This document shows positions 1-8,612 of a DNA stretch of 64,000 nucleotides, piece by piece. A program made the position numbers and the translations under genes. Location: the NCBI RefSeq assembly GCF_042677865.1, contig NZ_JBHUDD010000027.1, positions 186,001 through 250,000 on the forward strand. Reading direction: 5' to 3'. The stretch's first letter is position 1. The number at the start of each line of letters is the position of its first letter. The notes beneath the pieces were generated by a model. The model saw nothing but the letters and a program-made list of their open reading frames with translations. It had not been told where the DNA came from and searched no databases. This DNA is from Lutimaribacter salitolerans (lineage in GTDB: Bacteria; Pseudomonadota; Alphaproteobacteria; Rhodobacterales; Rhodobacteraceae).

Positions 1-753
1 CGCGATAAGGTCGTCGCTCATGTCATTGGGGTGGCTGGTGGTAAAGCGGATACGCTCCAGCCCGTCGATGTCGTTCAAAGCCCAGACCAGCCGCGCCAGC
101 GACCAGTCGCCATCCGGTCCGGCCCCGTGATAGGCGTTGACGTTCTGGCCCAGCAGGGTGATTTCGCGCACGCCACGCTCGACCAGGTCGCGCGCCTCGT
201 CCAGCACACGGGCCGCGGGGCGGCTGACCTCGGCACCACGGGTATAGGGCACCACGCAAAAGGCGCAGAACTTGTCGCAGCCCTCCTGCACGGTCAGAAA
301 GGCGGTCGGCCCGCGCCGCGCCTTGGGGCGGCTTTCCAGAATCTCGAACTTGTCCTCGGCCGGGAAATCGGTGTCCAGCGCCTTGACGCCACCGCCCGCG
401 CGGGCCTCCATCTCGGGCAGACGGTGATAGCTTTGCGGCCCCACCACCAGATCGACCATGGGCTGACGGCGCATGATTTCCTCGCCCTCGGCCTGGGCCA
501 CGCAGCCCGCGACGCCGATCTTCAGATCGGGCCTGGCTGCTTTGAGGCCCTTGAAGCGGCCAAGTTCGGAATACACCTTTTCCGCCGCCTTTTCGCGGAT
601 ATGGCAGGTGTTGAGCAGGATCATGTCGGCATCGTCGGGCGTGTCGGTCGGCACGTATCCCTGCCCGCCCAGCGCCTCGGCCATGCGTTCGCTGTCATAG
701 ACGTTCATCTGACAGCCATATGTCTTGATATAGAGTTTTTTCGGATCGCCCAT
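1..753 (-). CDS. miaB: tRNA-2-methylthio-N6-dimethylallyladenosine synthase MiaB, 3' end missing
   Basis: Radical-SAM methylthiotransferase that adds the 2-methylthio group to i6A37 of tRNAs reading UNN codons. The first 251 residues are visible; the C-terminal radical-SAM remainder and TRAM domain lie beyond base 1. The N-terminal UPF0004 domain carries cluster ligands Cys14, Cys50 and Cys84. The radical-SAM motif CDKFCAFC gives Cys159, Cys163 and Cys166, followed by VVPYTRG. The start is the ATG at 753, reading MGDPKKLYIKTYGCQMN, typical of the family. The truncation comes from the window edge and is not a mutation. Identification is firm. Confidence 0.97.
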   Translation of the reverse strand, partial: MGDPKKLYIKTYGCQMNVYDSERMAEALGGQGYVPTDTPDDADMILLNTCHIREKAAEKVYSELGRFKGLKAARPDLKIGVAGCVAQAEGEEIMRRQPMVDLVVGPQSYHRLPEMEARAGGGVKALDTDFPAEDKFEILESRPKARRGPTAFLTVQEGCDKFCAFCVVPYTRGAEVSRPAARVLDEARDLVERGVREITLLGQNVNAYHGAGPDGDWSLARLVWALNDIDGLERIRFTTSHPNDMSDDLIA

Positions 754-867
754 GGTGCCGGTCCTGTCCTGCCGCTGGGGGGTGCCTATACCACAAAGGT
801 CGCGCCTTGCAATGCAGGGCGATTTGGTCAAGTTTCTGCGGCAATCACAAAAGGGGCCTTGGGCAGC

Positions 868-1734
868 ATGCGGTTTGGGTCATTGGACGAGTTTCTGGGG
901 ACGGGCAAGGACACGCTGGCAAAGGGGCCGGTCGCCCTGATCTTTGCCGAGGACGCGGTCGAGCTGGACAGTACCCTGCGCCATCACCTGACATGCGGTT
1001 TCAAGGTGGTCGTCGCATTCGCGCTGCCGGCGATTGACATCGCCGCCGACGTGGCCGAGCGTATCGTGCGCGTCGACTTTGACCCGCTGGGCGAAAACGC
1101 GGTCCCGCAGGCGGTCAACGGGGTGATTGCAAGGGCGCCCGGCCTATGGATGTATTACTGCTACAACGCCGAATACCTGTTCTATCCGTTCTGCGAAACG
1201 CGCAGCGTGGGCGAAATGCTGGCCTTTCACACCGAGGAGCGGCGTGACGCGATGCTGACCTATGTGGTCGATCTGTACGCCGGCGACCTGACAGCGCATC
1301 CCGATGCGGTGGCGATCGAGGATGCGCATCTGGACAAGTCCGGCTATTACGCGCTGGCGCGGCCGGACCCGGTGACCAAGCATCCGCGCGAACGCCAGCT
1401 TGATTTCTTTGGCGGTCTGCGCTGGCGGTACGAGGAGCATATCCCGGCCCCCCGACGCAAGATCGACCGGATCGCCCTGTTTCGCGCAGCCCCGGGGCTG
1501 CGCCTGCGGCCCGATCACACGTTCAACGACGAGGAATACAACACCTATGCCTGTCCATGGCATCACAACCTGACGGCGGCGATCTGTTCGTTCCGCACCG
1601 CCAAGGCGCTGAAACGCAACCCCGGCTCGACCTTCGACATCGAGACGTTCCTGTGGCACAATTCCGTGCCGTTCGAATGGCATTCGCGGCAATTGCTGGA
1701 CCTGGGGCTGATGGAGCCCGGGCAGTGGTTCTGA
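868..1734 (+). CDS. glycosyltransferase family 2-like conserved protein
   Basis: A 288-residue soluble protein. It resembles a Rhodobacteraceae family usually annotated as glycosyltransferase family 2-like, but I see no unambiguous DxD motif, so the enzymatic role is an inference. The N-terminal third (VALIFAEDAVELDSTLRHHL) has the beta-alpha character of a nucleotide-sugar fold. The centre is rich in aromatics (WMYYCYNAEYLFYPFCETR), followed by the acidic IEDAHLDKSGYYA. The ATG at 868 was chosen because the same frame stays open far upstream, antisense to miaB, without protein-like sequence. It is divergent from miaB, which starts 114 bases away, and is followed by a hairpin-rich intergenic repeat. 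Confidence 0.7.
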   Translation: MRFGSLDEFLGTGKDTLAKGPVALIFAEDAVELDSTLRHHLTCGFKVVVAFALPAIDIAADVAERIVRVDFDPLGENAVPQAVNGVIARAPGLWMYYCYNAEYLFYPFCETRSVGEMLAFHTEERRDAMLTYVVDLYAGDLTAHPDAVAIEDAHLDKSGYYALARPDPVTKHPRERQLDFFGGLRWRYEEHIPAPRRKIDRIALFRAAPGLRLRPDHTFNDEEYNTYACPWHHNLTAAICSFRTAKALKRNPGSTFDIETFLWHNSVPFEWHSRQLLDLGLMEPGQWF

Positions 1735-1739
1735 CGTGC

Positions 1740-1851
1740 ATGTTGCCACATTGTGTGCGCCGAAGGCGCACGCTTGGGGAGCATCGCTTACGCGATGCGG
1801 AATGAGGGGCGCTGCCCCTCAAACTCCCCGGAGTTTAGGGGCAAGATGAAG
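1740..1851. repeat. intergenic hairpin repeat, copy A
   Basis: Four consecutive perfect hairpins fill the gap between two convergent genes: GTGCGCC/GGCGCAC (1755-1771), GCATCGC/GCGATGC (1781-1798), GAGGGGC/GCCCCTC (1804-1820) and AAACTCC/GGAGTTT (1821-1836). The tail GGCAAGATGAA follows at 1840-1850. The second hairpin differs by one loop base from one in copy B at 11228-11245. The tail and G-rich hairpin recur in copies D, E and F. It probably serves as a bidirectional transcript terminator or REP-like element. Confidence 0.75.
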
Positions 1852-1872
1852 CTGCTTTTGCTCGCGAGGCGA

Positions 1873-2187
1873 TCAAACCGGCCTTGTGCGCAGGAACAGG
1901 TAGAGCGGCAGACCGCAACTGACGCCGATGCAGAAGGTGGCCGGGATGGCGATCAGTGCCAGCCAGTTGCGGCGGGTTGCGACCTCGGCCACGATCCAGA
2001 CGGTCAGGGCGATGGCCGCGATCGTCAGATCCCATGTCAGCCCGGTGGTCGAGGCGTTGACATACCACGCGTCGATCAGCCCCGACAGGCCGGTGCCTGT
2101 CTCGCGCATGTAGCTGACGAACCAGTACATCGGATGAATGGCGCCCCAGATGGCAAGCGCCAGATAGATCATCCGCAGCGGCGACAT
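1873..2187 (-). CDS. DUF2834 family membrane protein
   Basis: A 104-residue integral membrane protein with about three hydrophobic segments, near residues 5-25, 50-70 and 75-98. It carries the HPMYWF and LTWDLTIAAIALTVWIV character of DUF2834 proteins. Function is unknown. The start codon shares one base with the stop of the small lipoprotein gene upstream (TGATG), so translation is probably coupled. It is the last gene of an argH-lipoprotein-DUF2834 group, and that placement is the only functional hint. Confidence 0.75.
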   Translation of the reverse strand: MSPLRMIYLALAIWGAIHPMYWFVSYMRETGTGLSGLIDAWYVNASTTGLTWDLTIAAIALTVWIVAEVATRRNWLALIAIPATFCIGVSCGLPLYLFLRTRPV

Positions 2188-2357
2188 CAGTTGGTGATCC
2201 CGAGTCTCGCGTTACCGCTGATTGTGATGCCTGTCGCGGTCGAGGCATCGATGGTCAGACCGGGACGCGAGGGGGTGGGCGTTGGCCGCTGTGGTTCGCC
2301 GTCGGCACCGCAGGCGGCCAGGGCCCCGAGGGTCATGATCAAGACGACGGCTTTCAT
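2187..2357 (-). CDS. small lipoprotein coupled to argH
   Basis: A 56-residue lipoprotein precursor beginning MKAVVLIMTLGALAACGADG. The lipobox LAAC puts the lipidated cysteine at residue 16, leaving a mature peptide of about 41 residues. A Pro/Thr-rich linker (PQRPTPTPSRPG) is followed by a short beta-prone tail (ITISGNARLGIT). Its ATG overlaps the argH stop by four bases (ATGA) and its stop overlaps the DUF2834 start. Similar small lipoproteins sit after argH in other Rhodobacteraceae, from memory. No function can be assigned. Confidence 0.8.
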   Translation of the reverse strand: MKAVVLIMTLGALAACGADGEPQRPTPTPSRPGLTIDASTATGITISGNARLGITN

Positions 2358-3745
2358 CCCAGCACCTCTTTCCAGCGGGCGATCTGCGCGCGCACCTGAT
2401 CGGGCGCGGTTCCGCCGTAGGATGTGCGCGATGCGACCGAGTTTTCAACCCCCAACACGGTGAACACGTCGGCGGTGATGTCGGCATGCACCGATTGCAT
2501 GTCCTCAAGCGTCAGGTCGGGCAGATCGCAGCCGCGCGCCTCGGCCATGCCGACCAGCGTGCCGGTGACATGGTGCGCGTCGCGGAACGGGATGCCCGCC
2601 ACCCGCACCAGCCAGTCGGCCAGATCGGTCGCGGTGGAAAAGCCCGACCCGGCGGCAGCGGCCAGATTGGCGCGGTTGGCGGTCATGTCGCGCACCATGC
2701 CCTCCATCGCGGCCAGCGCCAGCATCAGGTTGTCGGCGGCATCGAACACCTGCTCCTTGTCTTCCTGCATGTCCTTGGAATAGGCCAGCGGCAGCCCTTT
2801 CATGACCATCATCAGCGCCACGTTGGCCCCGAAGATGCGCCCGATCTTGGCGCGGATCAGCTCGGCCGCGTCGGGGTTCTTTTTCTGCGGCATGATGCTG
2901 GACCCGGTGGAAAACCGGTCCGACAGGGTGACAAAGCGGAATTGCGCGCTGGACCAGATCACCAGCTCCTCGGCAAAGCGCGACAGGTGCATGGCGCAGA
3001 TGCTGGCGGCCCCCAGGAACTCCAGCGCGAAATCGCGGTCGCTGACCGCATCCAGCGAATTGGCGGCGGGCCGGTCGAACCCCAGCGCGCTTGCCGTCAT
3101 CTCGCGGTCGATCGGGAACGACGTGCCGGCCAGCGCGGCCGCGCCCAGCGGGCATTCGTTCATCCGTGCGCGCGCATCGCGCATCCGCGACAGGTCGCGC
3201 CCGAACATCTCGACATAGGCCATCATGTGATGGCCCCATGTCACCGGCTGCGCGGTCTGCAGATGGGTGAACCCCGGCATGACCCAATCGGCGCCAGCCT
3301 CGGCCTGCGCCAGCAGCGCGCGGATCAGCGCCTCAAGCCCCTGAATGGCGGCGTCGATCTGGTCGCGCACCCACAGTTTGAAATCGGTCGCCACCTGGTC
3401 GTTGCGCGAGCGCCCGGTGTGCAGCCGCCCGGCGGGTTCACCGATCACCTCTTTCAGGCGTGCCTCCACATTCATGTGGATATCCTCGAGGCTGGCGGAA
3501 AACTGGAACGTTCCGCCCTCGATCTCTGACAAAACGGTGAGCAGCCCTTTGCGAATGGCCTGCGCATCGCTATCACTCAGGATGCCTGTGGCGGCCAACA
3601 TGGCGGCATGGGCGCGTGAACCGGCGATATCCTGTGCCGCCATCCGCTGATCGAACGAGATCGAGGCGTTGATCGCCTCCATGATCGCGTCCGGCCCGGC
3701 GGAGAACCGGCCACCCCACATCTGGTTTGCGCTGTCGCTGCCCAT
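2354..3745 (-). CDS. argH: argininosuccinate lyase
   Basis: Cleaves argininosuccinate to arginine and fumarate, the last step of arginine synthesis. The 463 residues match the usual length. The fumarase/aspartase signature GSSIMPQKKNP lies at 281-291, with Ser282 as the expected catalytic base. His161 lies in GFTHLQTAQP, and TGRSRNDQVATD at 110-121 is the substrate-binding loop. The ATG at 3745 reads MGSDSANQMWGGRF, the normal N-terminus; the frame stays open well upstream but without family similarity. It is first in an overlapping chain with a lipoprotein and DUF2834, and divergent from the TlpA-like gene with only 21 bases between start codons. Confidence 0.97.
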   Translation of the reverse strand: MGSDSANQMWGGRFSAGPDAIMEAINASISFDQRMAAQDIAGSRAHAAMLAATGILSDSDAQAIRKGLLTVLSEIEGGTFQFSASLEDIHMNVEARLKEVIGEPAGRLHTGRSRNDQVATDFKLWVRDQIDAAIQGLEALIRALLAQAEAGADWVMPGFTHLQTAQPVTWGHHMMAYVEMFGRDLSRMRDARARMNECPLGAAALAGTSFPIDREMTASALGFDRPAANSLDAVSDRDFALEFLGAASICAMHLSRFAEELVIWSSAQFRFVTLSDRFSTGSSIMPQKKNPDAAELIRAKIGRIFGANVALMMVMKGLPLAYSKDMQEDKEQVFDAADNLMLALAAMEGMVRDMTANRANLAAAAGSGFSTATDLADWLVRVAGIPFRDAHHVTGTLVGMAEARGCDLPDLTLEDMQSVHADITADVFTVLGVENSVASRTSYGGTAPDQVRAQIARWKEVLG

Positions 3746-3766
3746 GTCTGCCCTTTCGGAGGTCAA

Positions 3767-4372
3767 ATGCGTCTGTCCAAGTCCACCGTGCTTTATATGG
3801 CCATCGCCGCCTGTGCAATCGCAGGCGTGGGCTGGGTCGCGTTGCAGGATCCCGCTCAGGTTGTGCCTGCGGGTCTGGAAAACCGGGCGGAAATCGAGGC
3901 GCTGCAGACCGGCGACATGCGCAAGCTGCAATTCCACGCAACGCCCAAGTCGGTGCCCGACATCGCCTTTGACACGGCCGACGGCGGCACCGCCACGCTG
4001 GCCGATTACAGAGGCAAACTGGTGGTCGTGAATTTCTGGGCCACCTGGTGCGCGCCCTGCCGCAAGGAAATGCCGATGCTGGACGCGCTGCAGGACCAGA
4101 TGGGCGGCGACACGTTCGAGGTGGTCACCATCGCCACGGGGCGCAACGCGCCACCGGCGATGAAGGCGTTCTTTGAAGAGATCGGCGTGAAGCACCTGCC
4201 GCTGCACAAGGATGACAATTCGGCCCTCGCCCGCGCCATGGGTGTTCTGGGCCTGCCTGTCACGCTGATTCTGTCGCCCGAGGGGGTGGAACTGGCCCGC
4301 CTGACCGGCGATGCCGACTGGTCATCCGACAGCGCCAAGGCGATTTTGCAGGCGTTGATGCCCGCCGGCTAA
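3767..4372 (+). CDS. TlpA-like membrane-anchored thioredoxin
   Basis: A periplasm-facing thiol-disulfide reductase of the TlpA/ResA family. Residues 5-26 are an uncleaved hydrophobic anchor. The redox motif is WCAPC with Cys95 and Cys98, preceded by VVVNFWAT. The conserved cis-proline lies in MGVLGLPVTLIL. At 201 residues it has the size of TlpA, which helps mature cytochromes and cytochrome oxidase. Expected substrates are haem or copper delivery proteins, not proven here. A strong ribosome site (GGAGG, 3757-3761) precedes the ATG. With 21 bases separating it from argH, its promoter must overlap argH's leader or coding region. Confidence 0.9.
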   Translation: MRLSKSTVLYMAIAACAIAGVGWVALQDPAQVVPAGLENRAEIEALQTGDMRKLQFHATPKSVPDIAFDTADGGTATLADYRGKLVVVNFWATWCAPCRKEMPMLDALQDQMGGDTFEVVTIATGRNAPPAMKAFFEEIGVKHLPLHKDDNSALARAMGVLGLPVTLILSPEGVELARLTGDADWSSDSAKAILQALMPAG

Positions 4373-4461
4373 CTGGTATTCAAAACAGATTTATGGATGA
4401 CCGGATACGCAGGCATGTGATAACGTATATTGGTGTATTTTTTTGTTTCGAGGGATTGACC

Positions 4462-4827
4462 ATGAAAATCAACCGAATTTCTCTTGTGTCCGCGTGCCTT
4501 CTTGCGCTTTTCGCCACGCCTGCTTTGGCCGAGTTCAAACACATAAGAACCGAGGCTCAGCTTCAGCCTCTAATTGGCAAAAAAATGTATGATTCCAGCG
4601 GCAATTGGTTCCGCTGGAATGCCGATGGCAGCATGAGTGCGCAGATGACGAGTGGCGCACCCTTTGCAGGCGCTTGGAAATGGAGCAATGGGTTCGTCTG
4701 CCGCAATGCGCGCATCGGCGACAACGAGCTTGGAACTGATTGCCAGAAAATCGAGTTCGACGGCAAGAACATGCGTTACACCCGCAATCGCGGTCGGGGT
4801 GAGGCGAGTGTAATGGCCTTGCAATAG
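4462..4827 (+). CDS. exported hypothetical protein, 121 residues
   Basis: I do not recognise the family. The start MKINRISLVSACLLALFATP, followed by ALA before EFKHIR, is a clear Sec signal peptide cut near residue 22-23. The mature part of about 98 residues contains MYDSSGNWFRWNADGSM, a pattern seen in small periplasmic proteins that bind or sense through a single beta domain. It has two cysteines, in FVCRNARIG and ELGTDCQKIEF, which could form a disulfide. The upstream ATG at 4393 would add a non-signal extension, so 4462 is preferred. The gene and its leader are clearly AT-richer than their neighbours, hinting at transfer or relaxed codon selection. Confidence 0.7.
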   Translation: MKINRISLVSACLLALFATPALAEFKHIRTEAQLQPLIGKKMYDSSGNWFRWNADGSMSAQMTSGAPFAGAWKWSNGFVCRNARIGDNELGTDCQKIEFDGKNMRYTRNRGRGEASVMALQ

Positions 4828-4904
4828 GTGGCGGGACCCGGGGTTTCGACGGTTGCTTTGGCAACGCGGAAGTTCTGTAGTAGAGTGCGTGCCAAAATAG
4901 GACT

Positions 4905-6083
4905 ATGCTCATGCCCCTGTCACGCCGCGCCGTGACCCTTGGCCTGCTGGCCGCCACCTTGCCGCGCGCGGCCCTGTCCGCCGATTTCGGCACCTGGCTT
5001 GCCGGGTTCGTCAGTCGCGCCCGTGCGGCGGGGATCAGCCAGCGGGTTCTGGATTCCGCCCTGTCAGGTGTCAGCCCACAACCGCGCATCATCGCCAATG
5101 ACCGCAAGCAGGCCGAGGTTGCGCGGTCCTTGCAAGACTACATCGCCACCGCCGCGTCTTCGGCACGGATCGCGGGCGGGCAGCGGGCGCTGGCGCGGTA
5201 TCGCACACTTCTGGCCGGGATCGAGCGCACATACGGCATCCCGCAACAGGTGATCGTGGCGATCTGGGGGATGGAAAGCAGCTTTGGCGGATTTCGTGGA
5301 TCGACCCCGGTGATCCCCACCCTGGCCACGCTGGCCCATGAAGGGCGCAGGCGTGATCTGTTCGAGGCCGAGTTGATCGCCGCCCTGCGCATCCTGCAAT
5401 CAGGTGATGCAACACCCGCGCAGATGCAGGGCAGTTTTGCAGGGGCGATGGGGCACATGCAGTTCATGCCCTCGACCTATCTGGCCCATGCGGTCGATCA
5501 CAACGGCGACGGGCGGCGCGACATCTGGGGCGATGATCCGACCGATGCGCTGGCTTCAGCCGCCGCGTTGCTGCGCGCGAACGGCTGGCAACAGAGCCAA
5601 CCCTGGGCGACCGAGGTGACGCTGCCGCAGGGGTTTGACCTGGCTTTGACGGGCCGTATCTATCCGCGCCCCGCGCGCGACTGGCGCGCACTTGGGGTGG
5701 CTGCCGCGGCAGGCGGGCAACTGCCGGATCACGGAGCGGGCGCGCTGATCCTGCCTGCCGGACCGCGCGGGCCGGTATTTATGATCTATAACAATTTCCA
5801 CGTGCTCAAGACCTACAACTACGCAGATTCATACGTCATCGGCGTGGGCCACCTGTCGGACCGGCTGGCGGGGGGCGGGCCGATCCGCGCAGGGTATCCG
5901 CGCGACCCGTGGGGCATGTCCGATGCTGAGCGCACCGCGCTGCAGAACCGCCTTAACGCGGGCGGCTACGGCGCCGGCAATCCCGACGGCGTGATCGGTG
6001 AAAAGGGCCGCGCCGCCATCCGCGCCTATGAGGCCGCGAATGGCCTGCGCGTCACCGGGGTGCCCAGCCGCGCGCTGTTGTAA
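4905..6083 (+). CDS. lytic murein transglycosylase, MltB family
   Basis: Cleaves the peptidoglycan glycan strand to 1,6-anhydro-muropeptides in the periplasm. A twin-arginine-like or Sec signal (LSRRAVTLGLLAATLP, ending ALSA) occupies residues 1-26. The SLT domain holds the catalytic Glu124 in IWGMESSFGGFRG, followed by GAMGHMQFMPSTY and DHNGDGRRDIW, all MltB hallmarks. Residues from about 335 form a peptidoglycan-binding domain (LQNRLNAGGYGAGNPDGVIG). The length of 392 fits this two-domain type. Translation may start at 4905 or at the in-frame ATG at 4911. It ends 21 bases from the convergent acyl-CoA synthetase. Confidence 0.93.
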   Translation: MLMPLSRRAVTLGLLAATLPRAALSADFGTWLAGFVSRARAAGISQRVLDSALSGVSPQPRIIANDRKQAEVARSLQDYIATAASSARIAGGQRALARYRTLLAGIERTYGIPQQVIVAIWGMESSFGGFRGSTPVIPTLATLAHEGRRRDLFEAELIAALRILQSGDATPAQMQGSFAGAMGHMQFMPSTYLAHAVDHNGDGRRDIWGDDPTDALASAAALLRANGWQQSQPWATEVTLPQGFDLALTGRIYPRPARDWRALGVAAAAGGQLPDHGAGALILPAGPRGPVFMIYNNFHVLKTYNYADSYVIGVGHLSDRLAGGGPIRAGYPRDPWGMSDAERTALQNRLNAGGYGAGNPDGVIGEKGRAAIRAYEAANGLRVTGVPSRALL

Positions 6084-6104
6084 CGGTTGCAATAAGACAG
6101 CGGT

Positions 6105-7988
6105 TCACTCGGCCCATTCCCAGGGCCGGGTGAACGCGCCCAGCACGTGACCGACCTTGTCGTCCTCGACCTCGCCGGTGCGAGCCACACGCGCCACCAG
6201 CCCGCGCTTCTTGTCGTCGACGACTTCGATCACCTTGGCATTCAGCCCCGCCTCGTCCAGCGCGGCGCTGTAGACCCGGGTGATGGCGCGCTTGCGCAGA
6301 TCGGGTTTGAACACCTTGCCCACCGCCGTCTTGGGCAGTTCGTCCAGAACCTCGACATGCTTGGGCAGGGCCGCGCGTTCGTGCACATGGATCTTGCAAT
6401 GCTCGCGCAGCTCATCCCCCGTGACGCTGGCCCCCGACACCAGTTCGACATAGGCGCAGGGGATTTCCCCGGCATGGGCGTCGGGCTGGCCGATCGCGCC
6501 GGCAAAGGCCACGTCCTTGTGCGCCAGCAGCGCATCCTCGATCTCGGCGGGGTCGATGTTGTGCCCGCCCCGGATGATCAGATCCTTGGCGCGGCCGGTG
6601 ATCCACAGATAGCCGTCAGGGTCCATCCGCCCCAGATCGCCGGTGCGCAGGTATTTGCCATAGTAATACAGATCCTTGTTCTTGGCGGTCTCGGTATAGG
6701 TCTCGGGCGCGTTCACCCCGGGGTTGGAGACGCAGATCTCGCCCACCTCGTCGGGGGCGCATTCCACGGGTTCACCATCGGTTTCTCGCATGATGCGGAT
6801 GTCGGTATAGGGAAAGCGGATGCCGACCGAGCCCACCTTCTTCTCGCCATCCACCGGGTTGACGCTGACAAGGCAGGTCGCCTCGGTCAAGCCGTAGCCT
6901 TCGACGATGGTGACGTTCGACGCCGCCTCGAACCGCTTGAACAGTTCCAGCGGCATCGGGGCCGAGCCCGAGAAAGAGGTTTTCACACTGCTGACATCGG
7001 CATCCACCGGGCGCTGCATCAGGGCAGACACGGCGGTGGGCACGGTGATCACAAAGGTGATCTGCCAGCGTTCGATCAGCTTCCAGAAGTTGTCGAACAC
7101 CCCGTCACCGCGATAGCCTGCAGGTGTCGGGAACACCACATGCGCCCCGGACGTGACCGCCGCCATCATGATCACATGGCAGGCAAAGACGTGAAACAGC
7201 GGCAGCGGGCAGATCACGTTATCCTCGGGCGTGAACAGCAGCGTGCCGCCCAGCCAGCCGTTGTAGATGATGCCGGAATAGCGATGCTGCGCCACCTTGG
7301 GCATGCCCGTGGTGCCGCCGGTGTGGAAATAGGCCGCCACCCGGTCGCCGGTGGCGTCGTCGAATTGCAAGGTCTTGGGCTGGCGCGCGATCTCGGCGTT
7401 GAAATCGCGCACATCGGCATGGTGGTTGCCGGGGTTCTTGGGCCGGACCAGCGGCACGATCAGGTTCTTGGGAAAACCCAGATAGCGGTTCAGGTCGATT
7501 TCAAGAACCGTATGCACGCCGGGTGCGTGGCGCACCGCCTCGGCGGTTTTTTGCGCCACATCGGTTTTCGGGAACGCCTTGAGCGTGACCACGACCTTGG
7601 CCCCGGTTTCGCGCAGGATCGCGCCGATCTGTTCGGGCTCCAGCAGCGGGTTGATCGGGTTGACGATCCCGGCAATCGCGCCGCCCAGCAGCGTCAGAAC
7701 CGCCTCGTTGCAATTGGGCAGGATCATCGCGACCACGTCGCCCTCGCCCACCTTCAGGCTGCGGAACAGGTTGGCGGTCTGGATGCTGCGGTCATAGAGC
7801 GCGTTCCATGTCAGCGTCTCGGCCTTGTCCTTGGGTCCCGACAGCAACTGGAACGACACCGCCTTGTTGGCCCCGTGCGCGTCCTTGGTGCGGCGCAGCA
7901 ACTGGTGCAGCGTGGCGGGCAGATCGCGTTCGGCCCACGGCATTTCGTTTTCGATGGCAATGGAATCCTGCACGCTGGCAAAGCCCAT
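6105..7988 (-). CDS. acyl-CoA synthetase (AMP-forming)
   Basis: A 627-residue member of the ANL superfamily, which activates a carboxylic acid as an acyl-adenylate and transfers it to CoA. The P-loop YFHTGGTTGMPK, the adenine-binding YGLTEATC, the hinge-region LRTGDLGRMDPDGYLWITGR and the C-terminal lysine in PKTAVGKVFKPDLRK are all present. It is longer than acetyl-type ligases of about 550 residues and similar in size to Roseobacter proteins annotated as acyl-CoA or feruloyl-CoA synthetases. The substrate cannot be read from the sequence. The ATG at 7988 has a good ribosome site (GGGGAGGAG). Two convergent or tail-to-head neighbours leave it as a single gene. Confidence 0.92.
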   Translation of the reverse strand: MGFASVQDSIAIENEMPWAERDLPATLHQLLRRTKDAHGANKAVSFQLLSGPKDKAETLTWNALYDRSIQTANLFRSLKVGEGDVVAMILPNCNEAVLTLLGGAIAGIVNPINPLLEPEQIGAILRETGAKVVVTLKAFPKTDVAQKTAEAVRHAPGVHTVLEIDLNRYLGFPKNLIVPLVRPKNPGNHHADVRDFNAEIARQPKTLQFDDATGDRVAAYFHTGGTTGMPKVAQHRYSGIIYNGWLGGTLLFTPEDNVICPLPLFHVFACHVIMMAAVTSGAHVVFPTPAGYRGDGVFDNFWKLIERWQITFVITVPTAVSALMQRPVDADVSSVKTSFSGSAPMPLELFKRFEAASNVTIVEGYGLTEATCLVSVNPVDGEKKVGSVGIRFPYTDIRIMRETDGEPVECAPDEVGEICVSNPGVNAPETYTETAKNKDLYYYGKYLRTGDLGRMDPDGYLWITGRAKDLIIRGGHNIDPAEIEDALLAHKDVAFAGAIGQPDAHAGEIPCAYVELVSGASVTGDELREHCKIHVHERAALPKHVEVLDELPKTAVGKVFKPDLRKRAITRVYSAALDEAGLNAKVIEVVDDKKRGLVARVARTGEVEDDKVGHVLGAFTRPWEWAE

Positions 7989-8166
7989 GAAACTCCTCCC
8001 CTGACAGGCGCGCATGTTGCGCGCCGTAATTCATCCCTGACATGCAGTCTGCGGGCGAACCCATTGCTATGCAAGGGTCGGGGAAGCCACGTCAGCAGGC
8101 AATATGGCGCAACGTCACGTGGAAATGGGCAGAGTCTTGCCCAAGGGGCATGGCAAAACAGGCCAT

Positions 8167-8610
8167 CTACCAGCGGCGCAGCGCGTCCTCGTCCGCGTCG
8201 CGCGCCGCGACCCAGTCGGCACCGTCGCCGGTATGTTCCTTTTTCCAGAATGGCGCGCGAGATTTCAGATAGTCCATAAGGAATTCAGCAGCTTCGAACG
8301 CATCCCTGCGATGGCGCGCGGCGGTGGCGACCATCATGATCATCTCGTCGGGGCGCAGCGGGCCATAGCGGTGCAGGATCAGCACGCCGCCCAGCTCCCA
8401 ACGGTCGCGCGCATGATCCTCGATCTGCGTCAGGGCGCGTTCGGTCATGCCGGGGTAATGCTCGATCTCCATGGCCTGCAAGCTGCCCGCCACATCGCGC
8501 ACCACGCCGGTAAAGGTGACGATGGCCCCCATCCCGCCCGTCTGCGCGGCGGCAAAGGCGTTGGCCTCGGCCCCCAGATCGAAGGGATCTGACTGCACCC
8601 GTACAGCCAT
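8167..8610 (-). CDS. moaE: molybdopterin synthase catalytic subunit
   Basis: Large subunit of molybdopterin synthase, which transfers sulfur from MoaD thiocarboxylate onto precursor Z (cPMP). The 147 residues are the standard length. Recognisable pieces are GAIVTFTGVVRD near the N-terminus, EIEHYPGMTERAL in the middle and the active-site lysine segment MDYLKSRAPFWKKEH near 113-127. It lies two bases after moaD and completes a pgsA-moaD-moaE transcription unit. Confidence 0.97.
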   Translation of the reverse strand: MAVRVQSDPFDLGAEANAFAAAQTGGMGAIVTFTGVVRDVAGSLQAMEIEHYPGMTERALTQIEDHARDRWELGGVLILHRYGPLRPDEMIMMVATAARHRRDAFEAAEFLMDYLKSRAPFWKKEHTGDGADWVAARDADEDALRRW

Positions 8611-8612
8611 GG

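Noticed and set aside
2354..4207. A 617-residue version of ArgH with an N-terminal extension
   Set aside because: The added residues would run antisense through the TlpA-like gene and lack ArgH character; the normal length comes from the ATG at 3745.
4828..4870. A tmRNA- or tRNA-like stretch (GGGTTTCGACGG with a GTTGC-TTTG-GCAAC hairpin)
   Set aside because: No acceptor stem, no CCA-side pairing and no tag-peptide frame nearby; the likeness is only a few bases.
6147..8279. A 710-codon open frame on the plus strand across the acyl-CoA synthetase gene
   Set aside because: It is the antisense shadow of a well-supported gene in GC-rich DNA; composition is His/Gly/Arg/Ala-biased without motifs.
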